Part shown: positions 7,213-14,812 of the stretch, in pieces
How positions within the stretch are numbered: the first letter of the stretch is position 1
How the letters are laid out: the number at the start of each line of letters is the position of its first letter
From: JBEIJQ01 sp040380145
Lineage (GTDB): Bacteria > Bacteroidota > Bacteroidia > Chitinophagales > Saprospiraceae
Direction: 5' to 3'
NCBI GenBank assembly: GCA_040380145.1
Contig: JBEIJQ010000024.1
Coordinates: 1 to 24,702 of the forward strand
Length of the DNA stretch: 24,702 nt
The notes under the pieces: generated by a model
Database searches by the model: none
Told to the model about the DNA's origin: nothing
Seen by the model: the letters and a program-made list of their open reading frames with translations, nothing else
Made by a program: the position numbers and the translations under genes

Positions 7213-8328
7213 TCAGCTTTTTTTCTCCAAAACTTTTCCCCAAAAAAGAAGCAATCTGCCGGATTCGTTTTCCCAGCAGAACAACTCTCTGTACCGAAAA
7301 CAGTTTGCCGACTTGCGCGCCCGTTCCGCCGGATCCGCCAAGCGGGCGTTCAGAAAATCCGCCAGCGATTCCGGAGAACCGTCGTCGTCGCCGAGCAGCC
7401 AGCCCACCTCGTGATCCGCCAGTACGGCCCGGTACTCCGGAAAGTCGGGACTGACGGAGGGCACCCCGGCCTGCAGATAGTCGAAGAATTTGTTGGCCAA
7501 AGAAAAATAATAGCTCAATCCTTTGTTTTCCAATAAATTGAGACCCAAAAATGCCCTCGGGGACAGAGCGCGAAGCTCGTCCGGAGACAGATAGCCCAAA
7601 AACCGCACGCGGTCCGAGAGCCCTTCGCGTTCGCACAGGCGGCGCAATCCTTCCGACAGATCGCCTTCGCCGGCCAGCCACAGTTCGGCCCCTTGCACGC
7701 GGTGCATGGCCAAGATGGCGCGCTCAAGGCACCGGCCTTCATTGAGAACGCCCTGGTAGAGAAAAAAAGGTCGGTTGTCGGGCAACGAGGGCGGCGCGTC
7801 CGACGACCACGGCACATTGCGGAAGGTATCGAACCGGATACCGTATCGGTTGCCCAGCACTTCGGCAAGTGCCGGCCCCACGGTGCAAGCATATCGGAGC
7901 CGCGGCAGCAGCGCGGCGGCCAACATTTCCCAGGCGCGCTTGACCAGTGGGCGGCCGACCACCTCGGGGACCTCGGTGAAGTATTCGTGGGCGTCGTACA
8001 CCAGCGGCCGGCCTTTTGCCTTGGCCGCCAAAAAGCATGGCCCGATGGTATCGAGATCCACGGCGCAGAGCGCGTCGAAGCGACGGAACAGCAAGTAGAA
8101 AAGCAAGCGCAGGTTGAATTCCAGATAAAACAACTTGCCCTTTTCAAAAAAACAGCGCAGCCTCACTTGTTCGTAAGGCTGCGCCGATAGATCGGGAGCG
8201 TTTTTGCGCCGGCGGCCCAAGAGGCAGACTTCGTGGCCCGCACCTGCCAGCGTGGTGCAGATGCGCTGCATCCGCTGGTCGTAAGCAGGTTCGCCCGTGG
8301 TGGCGAAAAGGAGCCGCGCGCCGCTCAA
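7213..8328 (-). CDS. Glycosyltransferase, GT-B fold, GT4-like
   Basis: 371 residues with two Rossmann-like halves. The N-terminal part begins with a GT-B acceptor-domain strand (RLLFATTGEPAYDQRMQRI) and has VYDAHEYFTEVPEVVGRP, a pattern seen in Bacteroidota glycosyltransferases. The C-terminal donor-binding half has FFLYQGVLNEGRCLERAI, LWLAGEGDL, RVRFLGYLSPDEL and LANKFFDYLQAGVPSV, matching GT4-type nucleotide-sugar binding. It probably adds a sugar to a surface polysaccharide or glycolipid at the inner face of the membrane; donor and acceptor are unknown. The start is TTG 8328, four bases after the hydrolase stop, so the two genes look translationally coupled. No polysaccharide cluster surrounds it. 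Confidence 0.85.
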   Translation of the reverse strand: MSGARLLFATTGEPAYDQRMQRICTTLAGAGHEVCLLGRRRKNAPDLSAQPYEQVRLRCFFEKGKLFYLEFNLRLLFYLLFRRFDALCAVDLDTIGPCFLAAKAKGRPLVYDAHEYFTEVPEVVGRPLVKRAWEMLAAALLPRLRYACTVGPALAEVLGNRYGIRFDTFRNVPWSSDAPPSLPDNRPFFLYQGVLNEGRCLERAILAMHRVQGAELWLAGEGDLSEGLRRLCEREGLSDRVRFLGYLSPDELRALSPRAFLGLNLLENKGLSYYFSLANKFFDYLQAGVPSVSPDFPEYRAVLADHEVGWLLGDDDGSPESLADFLNARLADPAERARKSANCFRYRELFCWENESGRLLLFWGKVLEKKS

Positions 8329-8332
8329 ACGA

Positions 8333-9538
8333 TCACTCTTTGAGTTGGCTGAACCAGGTCAGGCAGTCGATCAGACAGGGCACCGCGCAATCGGAATGGC
8401 CGATGTTGCCCGGATCGAGCTTGGTGATGTCGAGCCGGCCCAATCCGGCAAAGCTGTTGAGCGCCACATCCGTATTGGCCGGCGCCACGAGCTGGTCGCC
8501 CGAGCAATGACAGAGCTTCATGGGCGCACGGGGCGTGAAGTTGTACAGGTCGTTGTCGCGCAGAGCGTTGCGGAAAGGGTGGTTGGGATTGGCCATGAAG
8601 CCTTGGAAAACATCGTCGCGCACCACTTGGTTGGGCACATCCGGCATGACCGCATTGATCGAACCGGGGCCGTGGTATCCGTCGTACAGAGGCGGAAGAA
8701 GGCTGTCGTAAGGCGATTTCAAGAAATCGGAGGGGCTGGCGTACAGATCGTACACATCGTTGAGGCCCAATAAAACGAACGGCAGGTAGTACGGCGCACC
8801 GTAGGTATTGGGGGATTCCAACACGGCGGCCTGCGTGAAGCCGAGATCGTATGGTCCGGCCATGGGATAGCAGGCCGTGATGTCGAACTCGTCGGGGTAC
8901 AGGCGCTCCATGTCCTTCAAAGTGGCCATGGTGGCGTGTCCGCCCTGGGAATAGCCGAAAAGGAACAGTTGGTCGTTGAGCTGGTCATACGTGCTGGCGC
9001 CGATGAAATTGCGGCTGGCGCGCACCATGTCGATGGAAGCGGAAGCCTGGCTGGCCGCGTGCACATAGGGGTGGATGCGGCTATAAGTTTCGGGGGCCGC
9101 GCTGAGGCCGAGGTAGTCGGGCATGCACACCGCGAAGCCCTGATTGGACGCGAGCAGGATGCCGATGATGATCTCATAGCCCATCGAAGACGGCGCATCC
9201 GCTTTTTCGGTGATCGTGCCGTGCTGGTAGGAAGCCAAGGGAATATTGGCGTTCACGCCCTTGGGCACCACGAGAGCGCCGGCCGAGTAGGTCTGTCCGC
9301 CGTCCGGATCGATCGTGCTGTACACCACTTCGTAGATGTCGATGCCGTAGTTGGAGGTCACGGCGCCGAGGGCGGCCTGCCCCAAGGCGTTTTTGAAAGA
9401 ATCCACTTGGGCGGGGCTGTAACTCACCAAGAGATTGGTGCGGTACACATCGCCGCGGGCGGGGCCTTCGGGGCCTTCGTTGTTGCAAGCGGAAAAAAAC
9501 ACGGCAATGCCGAGAAACAGAAGGGCTAAATGGCGCAT
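8333..9538 (-). CDS. Alpha/beta-hydrolase lipoprotein, secreted lipase/esterase-like
   Basis: 401 residues. A lipoprotein signal peptide ends in FSAC with Cys18, so the mature enzyme is anchored in the outer membrane or periplasmic face. The hydrolase fold shows a nucleophile elbow GYSQGG (Ser197), a likely acid in SGDQLV (Asp348), and a likely catalytic His in GHSDC (His381). QHGTIT near 105 could supply the oxyanion region. The arrangement resembles secreted lipases and prolyl-peptidase-like esterases with a cap between strand 5 and the acid. Substrate cannot be read from sequence. It is the first gene of the minus-strand row and is followed after four bases by the glycosyltransferase. Confidence 0.83.
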   Translation of the reverse strand: MRHLALLFLGIAVFFSACNNEGPEGPARGDVYRTNLLVSYSPAQVDSFKNALGQAALGAVTSNYGIDIYEVVYSTIDPDGGQTYSAGALVVPKGVNANIPLASYQHGTITEKADAPSSMGYEIIIGILLASNQGFAVCMPDYLGLSAAPETYSRIHPYVHAASQASASIDMVRASRNFIGASTYDQLNDQLFLFGYSQGGHATMATLKDMERLYPDEFDITACYPMAGPYDLGFTQAAVLESPNTYGAPYYLPFVLLGLNDVYDLYASPSDFLKSPYDSLLPPLYDGYHGPGSINAVMPDVPNQVVRDDVFQGFMANPNHPFRNALRDNDLYNFTPRAPMKLCHCSGDQLVAPANTDVALNSFAGLGRLDITKLDPGNIGHSDCAVPCLIDCLTWFSQLKE

Positions 9539-9649
9539 GAGCAGTCGGTGGTTGGATAAAGGTTAATTTTGTGTAAGGTTCAAAGGCGAAAAGTACGATT
9601 TCCATTTGTTTTTTTCCTTTCAGAAAAAAAATTAGCCGCCCGTCCCCCT

Positions 9650-9657
9650 TACCTTTG
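9650..9657 (+). promoter_or_regulatory. -7 box of the tktN-rsgA-dtd cluster
   Basis: TACCTTTG is an exact match to TAnnTTTG, 48 bases before the transketolase ATG. Transcription would begin near 9664. No TTTG sits at the usual 19-21-base spacing, so the -33 element is poor. Confidence 0.45.
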
Positions 9658-9705
9658 TCGCCCGAGCGGCCTTTTTCCGCTCGTTTCCCTTTTTTTCGAA
9701 AAAAC

Positions 9706-10554
9706 ATGTCTGAAATCCAGCAACTCCAAGAAACCGCCCGCCAAGTGCGGCGCGACATCCTGCGGATGGTGCACGGCTCGGCTTCGGGACATCCCGGCGG
9801 CTCGCTCGGCTGCGCCGACCTGCTCACCGCCCTGTATTTCTCCGTGATGGACCACCGCCCCGAATTTCGGATGGACGGCCGTGGCGAGGACCTTTTCTTT
9901 CTCTCGAACGGCCACATTTCGCCCGTTTGGTACAGTGTCCTGGCGCGCAGCGGCTATTTCCCGGTGGCCGAACTGGCCACTTTCCGCAAGTTGGATTCCC
10001 GCTTGCAGGGACATCCGGCCACCCACGAAGGGCTGCCCGGCGTGCGCGTGGCCTCCGGCTCCCTCGGACAGGGACTTTCCGTGGCCATCGGCGCTGCCCT
10101 CGCCAAAAAACTGGAGGGCGACGAAAAACATGTTTATTGCTTGATGGGCGACGGCGAACTGCAAGAGGGGCAGATCTGGGAAGCCGCCATGTTCGCCGCC
10201 CACCACCGCGTGGACAACCTCATGGCGTTCGTGGATTGGAACGGCCAGCAGATCGACGGCCCCAACGACGAGGTGATCGGCCTCGGCGACTTGGCCGCCA
10301 AGTGGAGATCTTTCGGATGGGAAGTCCGCGAAATCGCCGAGGGCAACCACCTGGCCCGTCTGCTCGACGACATCCGCGACGCCCGTCGCCTGCTGCAAAG
10401 GGGCAAACCGGTGGTCTGTCTGGTACGCACCGTCATGGGCAAAGGAGTGGACTTCATGGAAGACAGCCACAAATGGCACGGCTCCACCCCCAACGACGAT
10501 CAGCTCGCACGGGCCTTGGAACAACTTCCGGCCACCTCGCTCGGCGATTATTGA
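9706..10554 (+). CDS. Transketolase, N-terminal (thiamine diphosphate-binding) subunit
   Basis: 282 residues corresponding to the N-terminal half of transketolase. Seen motifs are GHPGGSLGCADLL (28-40), the substrate-channel stretch GHPATHEGLPGV, and the ThDP/Mg motif beginning GDGELQEGQIWEAA (148-161) and ending with the metal-ligand Asn in WNGQQ (about 179). In the pentose phosphate pathway the enzyme moves two-carbon units between sugar phosphates. In split transketolases a second subunit with the pyrimidine-binding and C-terminal domains is needed. That gene usually comes next, but here rsgA follows after 13 bases, so the partner must lie elsewhere. The ATG at 9706 is chosen because the sequence upstream (SARFPFFRK) is not family-like; a T6CGA6 palindrome lies immediately before it. 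Confidence 0.9.
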   Translation: MSEIQQLQETARQVRRDILRMVHGSASGHPGGSLGCADLLTALYFSVMDHRPEFRMDGRGEDLFFLSNGHISPVWYSVLARSGYFPVAELATFRKLDSRLQGHPATHEGLPGVRVASGSLGQGLSVAIGAALAKKLEGDEKHVYCLMGDGELQEGQIWEAAMFAAHHRVDNLMAFVDWNGQQIDGPNDEVIGLGDLAAKWRSFGWEVREIAEGNHLARLLDDIRDARRLLQRGKPVVCLVRTVMGKGVDFMEDSHKWHGSTPNDDQLARALEQLPATSLGDY

Positions 10555-10567
10555 ACCGCTGATCTGC

Positions 10568-11515
10568 ATGACCGGAACCGTCTTCAAATCCACCGGCAGC
10601 TGGTATGTCGTCCACGACGACCAAGGCTCCGAATGGGCCTGTCGCATCAAGGGCAAGCTGCGCCTCGTCAACGAACGGGTGACCAACCCCGTGGCCGTGG
10701 GCGACCGCGTGGAGTTCGAACCGGAAAAAGGCACGCCCGGGCAGGCCGTCATCGCCTCGGTGCACACGCGCCGAAACTATGTCCTGCGCAGCTCGCCCCG
10801 CAAACGCCACCAAGTGCACCTATTGGCCTGCAACGTGGATCAAGTGGTGCTGGTGACCAGCATCGCCCAACCGATGGTCAAACCCGGTTTCATAGACCGC
10901 TTCCTGCTCACCACCGAGACCCGCGACATCCCGGTCTATATCGTTTTCAACAAAAAAGACCTCTACTCCCCGGACGATGCGATCCTATGCCGAGGCCTGC
11001 GCCGCATTTACGAGGCCATCGGCTACAAAACGCTGCTCGTTTCGGCCGCCACCGGCGAAGGTCTCGACGAACTGCGCCAACTGCTGGACGGCAAAACGAC
11101 GCTGATCAGCGGGCACTCGGGCGTGGGCAAATCCTCGCTCGTGAACGCCCTGCAGCCCGGGCTCGAACTGCGCACCCAAGAACTGTCGGACCATTCCGGC
11201 AAAGGCCTGCACACGACCACCTTCGCAGAAATGTTCCCCATCGGCGCCTCCGGCTTCCTGATCGACACGCCCGGGATCAAAGAACTCGGTTTCATCAACC
11301 TCGAACCGCTCGATGTGGCCCACAATTACCGCGAACTGTTCGACGCCTCCCCGGGCTGCAAATTCAACAACTGCCTGCATGTCAACGAACCCGACTGCGC
11401 CGTCAAGGCAGCCGTGGAAGCGGGCAAGATCAGCGAACTGCGCTACCAGAGCTACCTGAGCGTGCTCGAAGAAGTGCAGTCGCAAGACCATTGGCTCCGG
11501 AAAACGGATTGGTGA
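10568..11515 (+). CDS. rsgA: Ribosome small-subunit maturation GTPase RsgA (YjeQ/EngC)
   Basis: 315 residues with the circularly permuted GTPase order typical of RsgA. An N-terminal OB-fold (about 1-70) is followed by G4 NKKD (128-131), G5 SAATG (159-163), G1 GHSGVGKS (182-189), a G2-like GLHTTT (213-218) and G3 DTPG (233-236). A zinc-binding knuckle uses Cys264, Cys269, His271 and Cys277. RsgA joins late 30S assembly and uses GTP hydrolysis to leave the decoding centre. Length is normal for the family. It lies between the transketolase subunit and dtd with gaps of 13 and 16 bases, so one transcript is likely. Confidence 0.96.
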   Translation: MTGTVFKSTGSWYVVHDDQGSEWACRIKGKLRLVNERVTNPVAVGDRVEFEPEKGTPGQAVIASVHTRRNYVLRSSPRKRHQVHLLACNVDQVVLVTSIAQPMVKPGFIDRFLLTTETRDIPVYIVFNKKDLYSPDDAILCRGLRRIYEAIGYKTLLVSAATGEGLDELRQLLDGKTTLISGHSGVGKSSLVNALQPGLELRTQELSDHSGKGLHTTTFAEMFPIGASGFLIDTPGIKELGFINLEPLDVAHNYRELFDASPGCKFNNCLHVNEPDCAVKAAVEAGKISELRYQSYLSVLEEVQSQDHWLRKTDW

Positions 11516-11531
11516 TCAAATCCCATATCGC

Positions 11532-11975
11532 ATGCGCGCTGTCATCCAACGGGTCTCCCACGCTTCCGTCACCATCGACGGGCATGTCAACGCCCGGATC
11601 GGGCCTGGGCTGCTCATCCTGCTGGGCGTCGAAACCGAAGATTCCGATGCCGATGTGGCCTGGCTGACAAAAAAAATCCCGGCCATGCGGATATTCAACG
11701 ACGATGCGGGCAAAATGAACCTTTCTCTGCTCGACATCGGCGGAGAAGCGCTCGTGGTCAGCCAATTCACCCTGCACGCCGAAACGAAGAAAGGCAACCG
11801 GCCCTCGTTCGTCCGAGCCGCACGCCCGGAAACCGCCGTGCCGCTCTACGAGTCTTTCGTCCGTCAACTGGAAGCGGAACTGGGACGCCCCGTCGGCACG
11901 GGACGCTTCGGCGCCGACATGAAGGTGGAACTGCTCAACGACGGCCCGGTGACCATCGTAGTGGACACCCGGTAA
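11532..11975 (+). CDS. dtd: D-aminoacyl-tRNA deacylase
   Basis: 147 residues, the standard Dtd length, beginning MRAVIQRVSHASV as in most family members. The active-site motif SQFTLHAETKKGNRPSF (about 77-93) and the C-terminal Gly-Pro motif NDGPVT are both present. Dtd is a dimeric cytosolic enzyme that removes D-amino acids (and glycine from tRNA-Ala) mischarged onto tRNA, using the cis Gly-Pro motif to exclude L-amino acids. It is the last gene of the three-gene plus-strand cluster, with a convergent porT 34 bases on. No terminator is clear in that gap. Confidence 0.96.
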   Translation: MRAVIQRVSHASVTIDGHVNARIGPGLLILLGVETEDSDADVAWLTKKIPAMRIFNDDAGKMNLSLLDIGGEALVVSQFTLHAETKKGNRPSFVRAARPETAVPLYESFVRQLEAELGRPVGTGRFGADMKVELLNDGPVTIVVDTR

Positions 11976-12009
11976 ACTGCCGGCTTTTTCATCCAAAGCC
12001 TCCTTTCGA

Positions 12010-12723
12010 TCACCCCTCGAAATGGAGCGAAATGGTGATCGTGCCAGGAAGCAACTTGTCGAGGGTGCGCGAATAGATCAGATCGCGGTCGTAGATCAAT
12101 CCGTTGCCCAGACCATGGGAAAACTTTATTTCGGGGGAAAAAATGAAGTAAGGGAAAAAAACCTGGATCCCGAACCCATACTCCAACTGGTAATCGGTCG
12201 CCGCCACTTTTATCAATTGGGCCGCCTGCCGCGAACGGGAATTGCTGGCAAGGTCAAAAGTGAACTTGGCTCCGCCCAGGACGAACAGGCGGAAATCCCG
12301 GTAGATCTTGGACTTGTAGCGCACATGGAAGGGCAACTCCACAAAAACCGATTCGATGCGTTTCACATCCTGCACACCGCTCAGCGTGGTGTAGGAAATC
12401 CGGCGATCGGCGAACGATAGGGTCGGCAAAAAACGCAGGTCGAAATCCTCGCCCATCTTCAAGTTGGTGACAATGCCCAAGTTGAAACCCGGCCCCCGGG
12501 GCGACGAAATGGAGGTGATGCTGTCGTTCAAAATGAAATCGTCCGACCGGAAGACCTTGTATCCCGATGTGTTGTACCCGAGGGTAATCCCGAAATAGTA
12601 TGGCTTGTTGCTGAAATTCTGGTAGTTGCGCGTCTTTTTGTCGCCCTGGGGCATATACTGGCTCGCCAGCCCGCCGGGCAGCAGCCACCACAACAACAAT
12701 ACCATCGGAACGATACGGCTCAT
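12010..12723 (-). CDS. porT: PorT-family outer membrane beta-barrel protein (type IX secretion)
   Basis: 237 residues with an N-terminal signal peptide (MVLLLWWLLPGGLAS) and an alternating hydrophobic/polar pattern of beta strands (YYFGITLGYNTSGYKV, GFNLGIVTNLKMG, VFVELPFHVRYKS, FRLFVLGGAKFTFDL, YGFGIQVFFPYF) ending in ISLHFEG, a barrel-like last strand. This is the PorT family, an outer-membrane component required for the type IX secretion system of Bacteroidota. Linkage directly after ubiE/menG is common in the phylum and supports the call. A hairpin in the gap after ubiE (12749-12766) could tune read-through. A T9SS-type cargo protein is encoded at 20406-21932. Confidence 0.82.
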   Translation of the reverse strand: MSRIVPMVLLLWWLLPGGLASQYMPQGDKKTRNYQNFSNKPYYFGITLGYNTSGYKVFRSDDFILNDSITSISSPRGPGFNLGIVTNLKMGEDFDLRFLPTLSFADRRISYTTLSGVQDVKRIESVFVELPFHVRYKSKIYRDFRLFVLGGAKFTFDLASNSRSRQAAQLIKVAATDYQLEYGFGIQVFFPYFIFSPEIKFSHGLGNGLIYDRDLIYSRTLDKLLPGTITISLHFEG

Positions 12724-12748
12724 CGAAAAAGAATGTTCGTGCAGAGAA

Positions 12749-12766
12749 GCCCGGCAGGTTCCGGGC
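12749..12766 (-). other. Short hairpin between ubiE and porT
   Basis: GCCCGG (12749-12754) and CCGGGC (12761-12766) pair around a six-base loop, 26 bases before the porT start. There is no T-run on the minus strand, so it is more likely an attenuating or transcript-processing structure than a true terminator, or chance in GC-rich DNA. Confidence 0.3.
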
Positions 12767-12849
12767 GGTTCACTTGATCAGGGTAAAACAAACGATTCGA
12801 TAAGCAGCGGGGATTGTATGTTCCTTGAAACTTATGCAAAGAAAAGACA

Positions 12850-13581
12850 TTATGCCGATTTGGTGGCCAGGTAAACCGAACAAATCCCCAAAGTAAGGGA
12901 TTTGGCCTCTACCTGTCGGAAACCGACAGAGGTGAGTTCTCCCACAAAAGCCGCCCCGTCGGGAAAAGCCTGCACCGATTCGTACAGATATGCGTACGCC
13001 CTCGGATCTTTGGAGGTGAACTTGCCGATAAAAGGCAACATATAACGGAAATACAGGTGGAACAATTGCTTGAAAGGTGCGGTCACTGGTTTGGAAAATT
13101 CCAGCACGACCAATTGCCCCCCCGGCCGGAGCACACGGTGCATCTCCGCCAGCCCGCGCCGAAGGTTCTCGAAATTCCGCACGCCGAAGGCCACCGTGAC
13201 GGCATCGAAAGAGGCGTCCGAGAAACGGAGGTTTTCGGAATCCCCGTCCTCGAGCACAATGGAATCGGAAAGTTTTCGGCCTTCGATTTTTATTCGGCCC
13301 TTTTCCAACATTTTCGGGGAAATGTCCACCCCGACAATGGAAATGGGCGCCAACTGGCGGTGCGCCTCGAGGGCCAGATCGGCGGTGCCGGTGGCCACAT
13401 CCAGCAGACGGGCGGGCGCCAATCCGCGCAGAGAGCCGATGGCCTTGCGCCGCCAGCCCCGATCGATGCCGAGCGACAGAAAGTGGTTCAGGAAATCGTA
13501 GTAGTGAGCAATGTTGTCGAACATGTTCGACACCTGTTCCTTTTTGGAACCGCTTTCTGAATAAGGTTTGACTTCGGCCAT
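12850..13581 (-). CDS. ubiE: Demethylmenaquinone methyltransferase (UbiE/MenG)
   Basis: 243 residues, a class I SAM-dependent methyltransferase. Motif I is DVATGTAD (61-68), followed by VGVDISPKMLEKG (about 83-95) and the family signature AFGVRNFENL (131-140) and HRVLRPGGQLVVLEFSKP (148-165). It methylates demethylmenaquinone in the last step of menaquinone synthesis; Bacteroidota use menaquinone, so menG is the more exact name. The ATG at 13581 (MAEVKPYSESG) is chosen over 13617 because Bacteroidota homologues begin close to this sequence. porT is 126 bases downstream in the same direction. Intact and of normal length. Confidence 0.95.
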   Translation of the reverse strand: MAEVKPYSESGSKKEQVSNMFDNIAHYYDFLNHFLSLGIDRGWRRKAIGSLRGLAPARLLDVATGTADLALEAHRQLAPISIVGVDISPKMLEKGRIKIEGRKLSDSIVLEDGDSENLRFSDASFDAVTVAFGVRNFENLRRGLAEMHRVLRPGGQLVVLEFSKPVTAPFKQLFHLYFRYMLPFIGKFTSKDPRAYAYLYESVQAFPDGAAFVGELTSVGFRQVEAKSLTLGICSVYLATKSA

Positions 13582-13670
13582 CGGGTTGATTTTTCCGGCA
13601 TCCGGCCGGTCGGGCAAAAAGAATTAAACGCCGCTCGTCGCAGAGGGTTCACGGAACAGCCGTTTGCCGG

Positions 13671-14571
13671 TCATTGGTTTTTCAGTTCTTTCAAAAGGCC
13701 CTTTCGATCGGCGTTCAGGGCCTCGTTCCAGATCCCTTCGGCCGTGGCGGCCTCCTCGGCAAGGGAAGCGAAACCGGCGCCCTCCGGGGTATCGGCCCAA
13801 AATTCCGCGATTCGCTCCCACGCCTCTTGGTAAGCCGAAACATTGCTTCCCAAAGCAAAGGTGGGGAGCAACTTGTCGAGCCAGAGCCGATACCGCTCCC
13901 GCACCAGCGCCCTGAGGGGGAATTCCTGCGACGCATCGTACAAGATACCGGTCCAAAAATCGAAATGGTCGGCGCACGCCAACGGCGCAAGTTCCTCCGC
14001 AACGGCCCGGAACGGCTTTTCCAGGTCTCCGCTCTCCAGTTGCAGTCGCTCCAGCACGGAGCGCACCGTGTCGGAAACGGTCGGTCCCGCCTTCAACGCC
14101 AAAGCCGCCCAATCGGGCCGGATCGAGAAACTCGAAACGCCCGTAAGCTGCAGGGCGCAGAGATTGTTGAACAAAAAGCCGCGTGGCCGCGTCCCTCTCC
14201 AGATCGAGGGGACGGCCTTGGCGGGCGGCCCCGAGCAGATGATCGTAGGTTGTGCCCTTGCGCGCATCGGCCTGGCGGATGTTGTTCTGCATGTACTCCA
14301 AAAACGCCGCAAAGCCGGCGTCGCCGGTTTTGGGCGAACTGGCCGAAAAGGTGTTTTTGAATTCTTGGAACGCACCGCCGACAGATTCCAAACGGTCGGT
14401 GGCCTTGAGGCCGAGATCGGCGCGGTAACGCTTGACCAACGCACCGTCGAAAGGAGCGGTGTCGCGCACCTCGGACGGGATTTCCTCTTCGGGGGCCACA
14501 GGGCCTGGCGGCGCCGGGCGCGGACAGGCCGTGAGCAGGGGCAGCAAGAGCAGGGTGAACAGTTTGCGCAT
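13671..14571 (-). CDS. Hypothetical lipoprotein, disrupted by an apparent single-base frameshift
   Basis: The N-terminal part is read from ATG 14571 (MRKLFTLLLLPLLTACPRP), a lipoprotein signal with lipobox LTAC, and stays convincing to about ATRLF. The rest is in another frame and ends at 13671: from NNLCALQLTGVSSF through ERLQLESGDLEKPFRAV, a Trp-rich helical stretch and NADRKGLLKELKNQ. Dropping one base from the A5 run at 14173-14177 (plus strand) joins them into 299 residues; the span is 901 bases, one more than a multiple of three. I do not recognise the family. It looks like an all-helical periplasmic-facing lipoprotein. Either a recent pseudogene or a sequencing error; I keep it as coding because only one base is at fault. 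Confidence 0.7.
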
Positions 14572-14586
14572 ACTTTTCTTTTGGCG

Positions 14587-14594
14587 CAAAAATA
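14587..14594 (-). promoter_or_regulatory. -7 box of the frameshifted lipoprotein gene
   Basis: TATTTTTG on the minus strand matches TAnnTTTG and is followed by CGCC. It lies 15 bases before ATG 14571, giving a very short leader. No clear -33 element. Confidence 0.38.
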
Positions 14595-14688
14595 CAATTT
14601 TGCGGGCGCTTTGCCGTCCGTTCGGCCGAAAGTCGCTCGGCTCCCGATCCCCATCGACCACCCGACCGCCGATCAGAAAGATTCGACC

Positions 14689-14696
14689 TATTTTTG
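14689..14696 (+). promoter_or_regulatory. -7 box candidate for the beta-mannosidase gene
   Basis: TATTTTTG is an exact TAnnTTTG match on the plus strand, 116 bases before ATG 14813. A second candidate, TAGCCTTG at 14753-14760, has one mismatch but gives a shorter leader. Neither has a convincing -33 element. Confidence 0.35.
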
Positions 14697-14812
14697 TTCG
14701 GGCCATCCGGGGCCGATGGGCGCGGCTTTTTTTCGAAAAAAAATCGCACTTTTAGCCTTGCAAGCCAACGGAGCATTTCCGTCCGCACCATCACACTTCT
14801 GCATTGCCGCCC

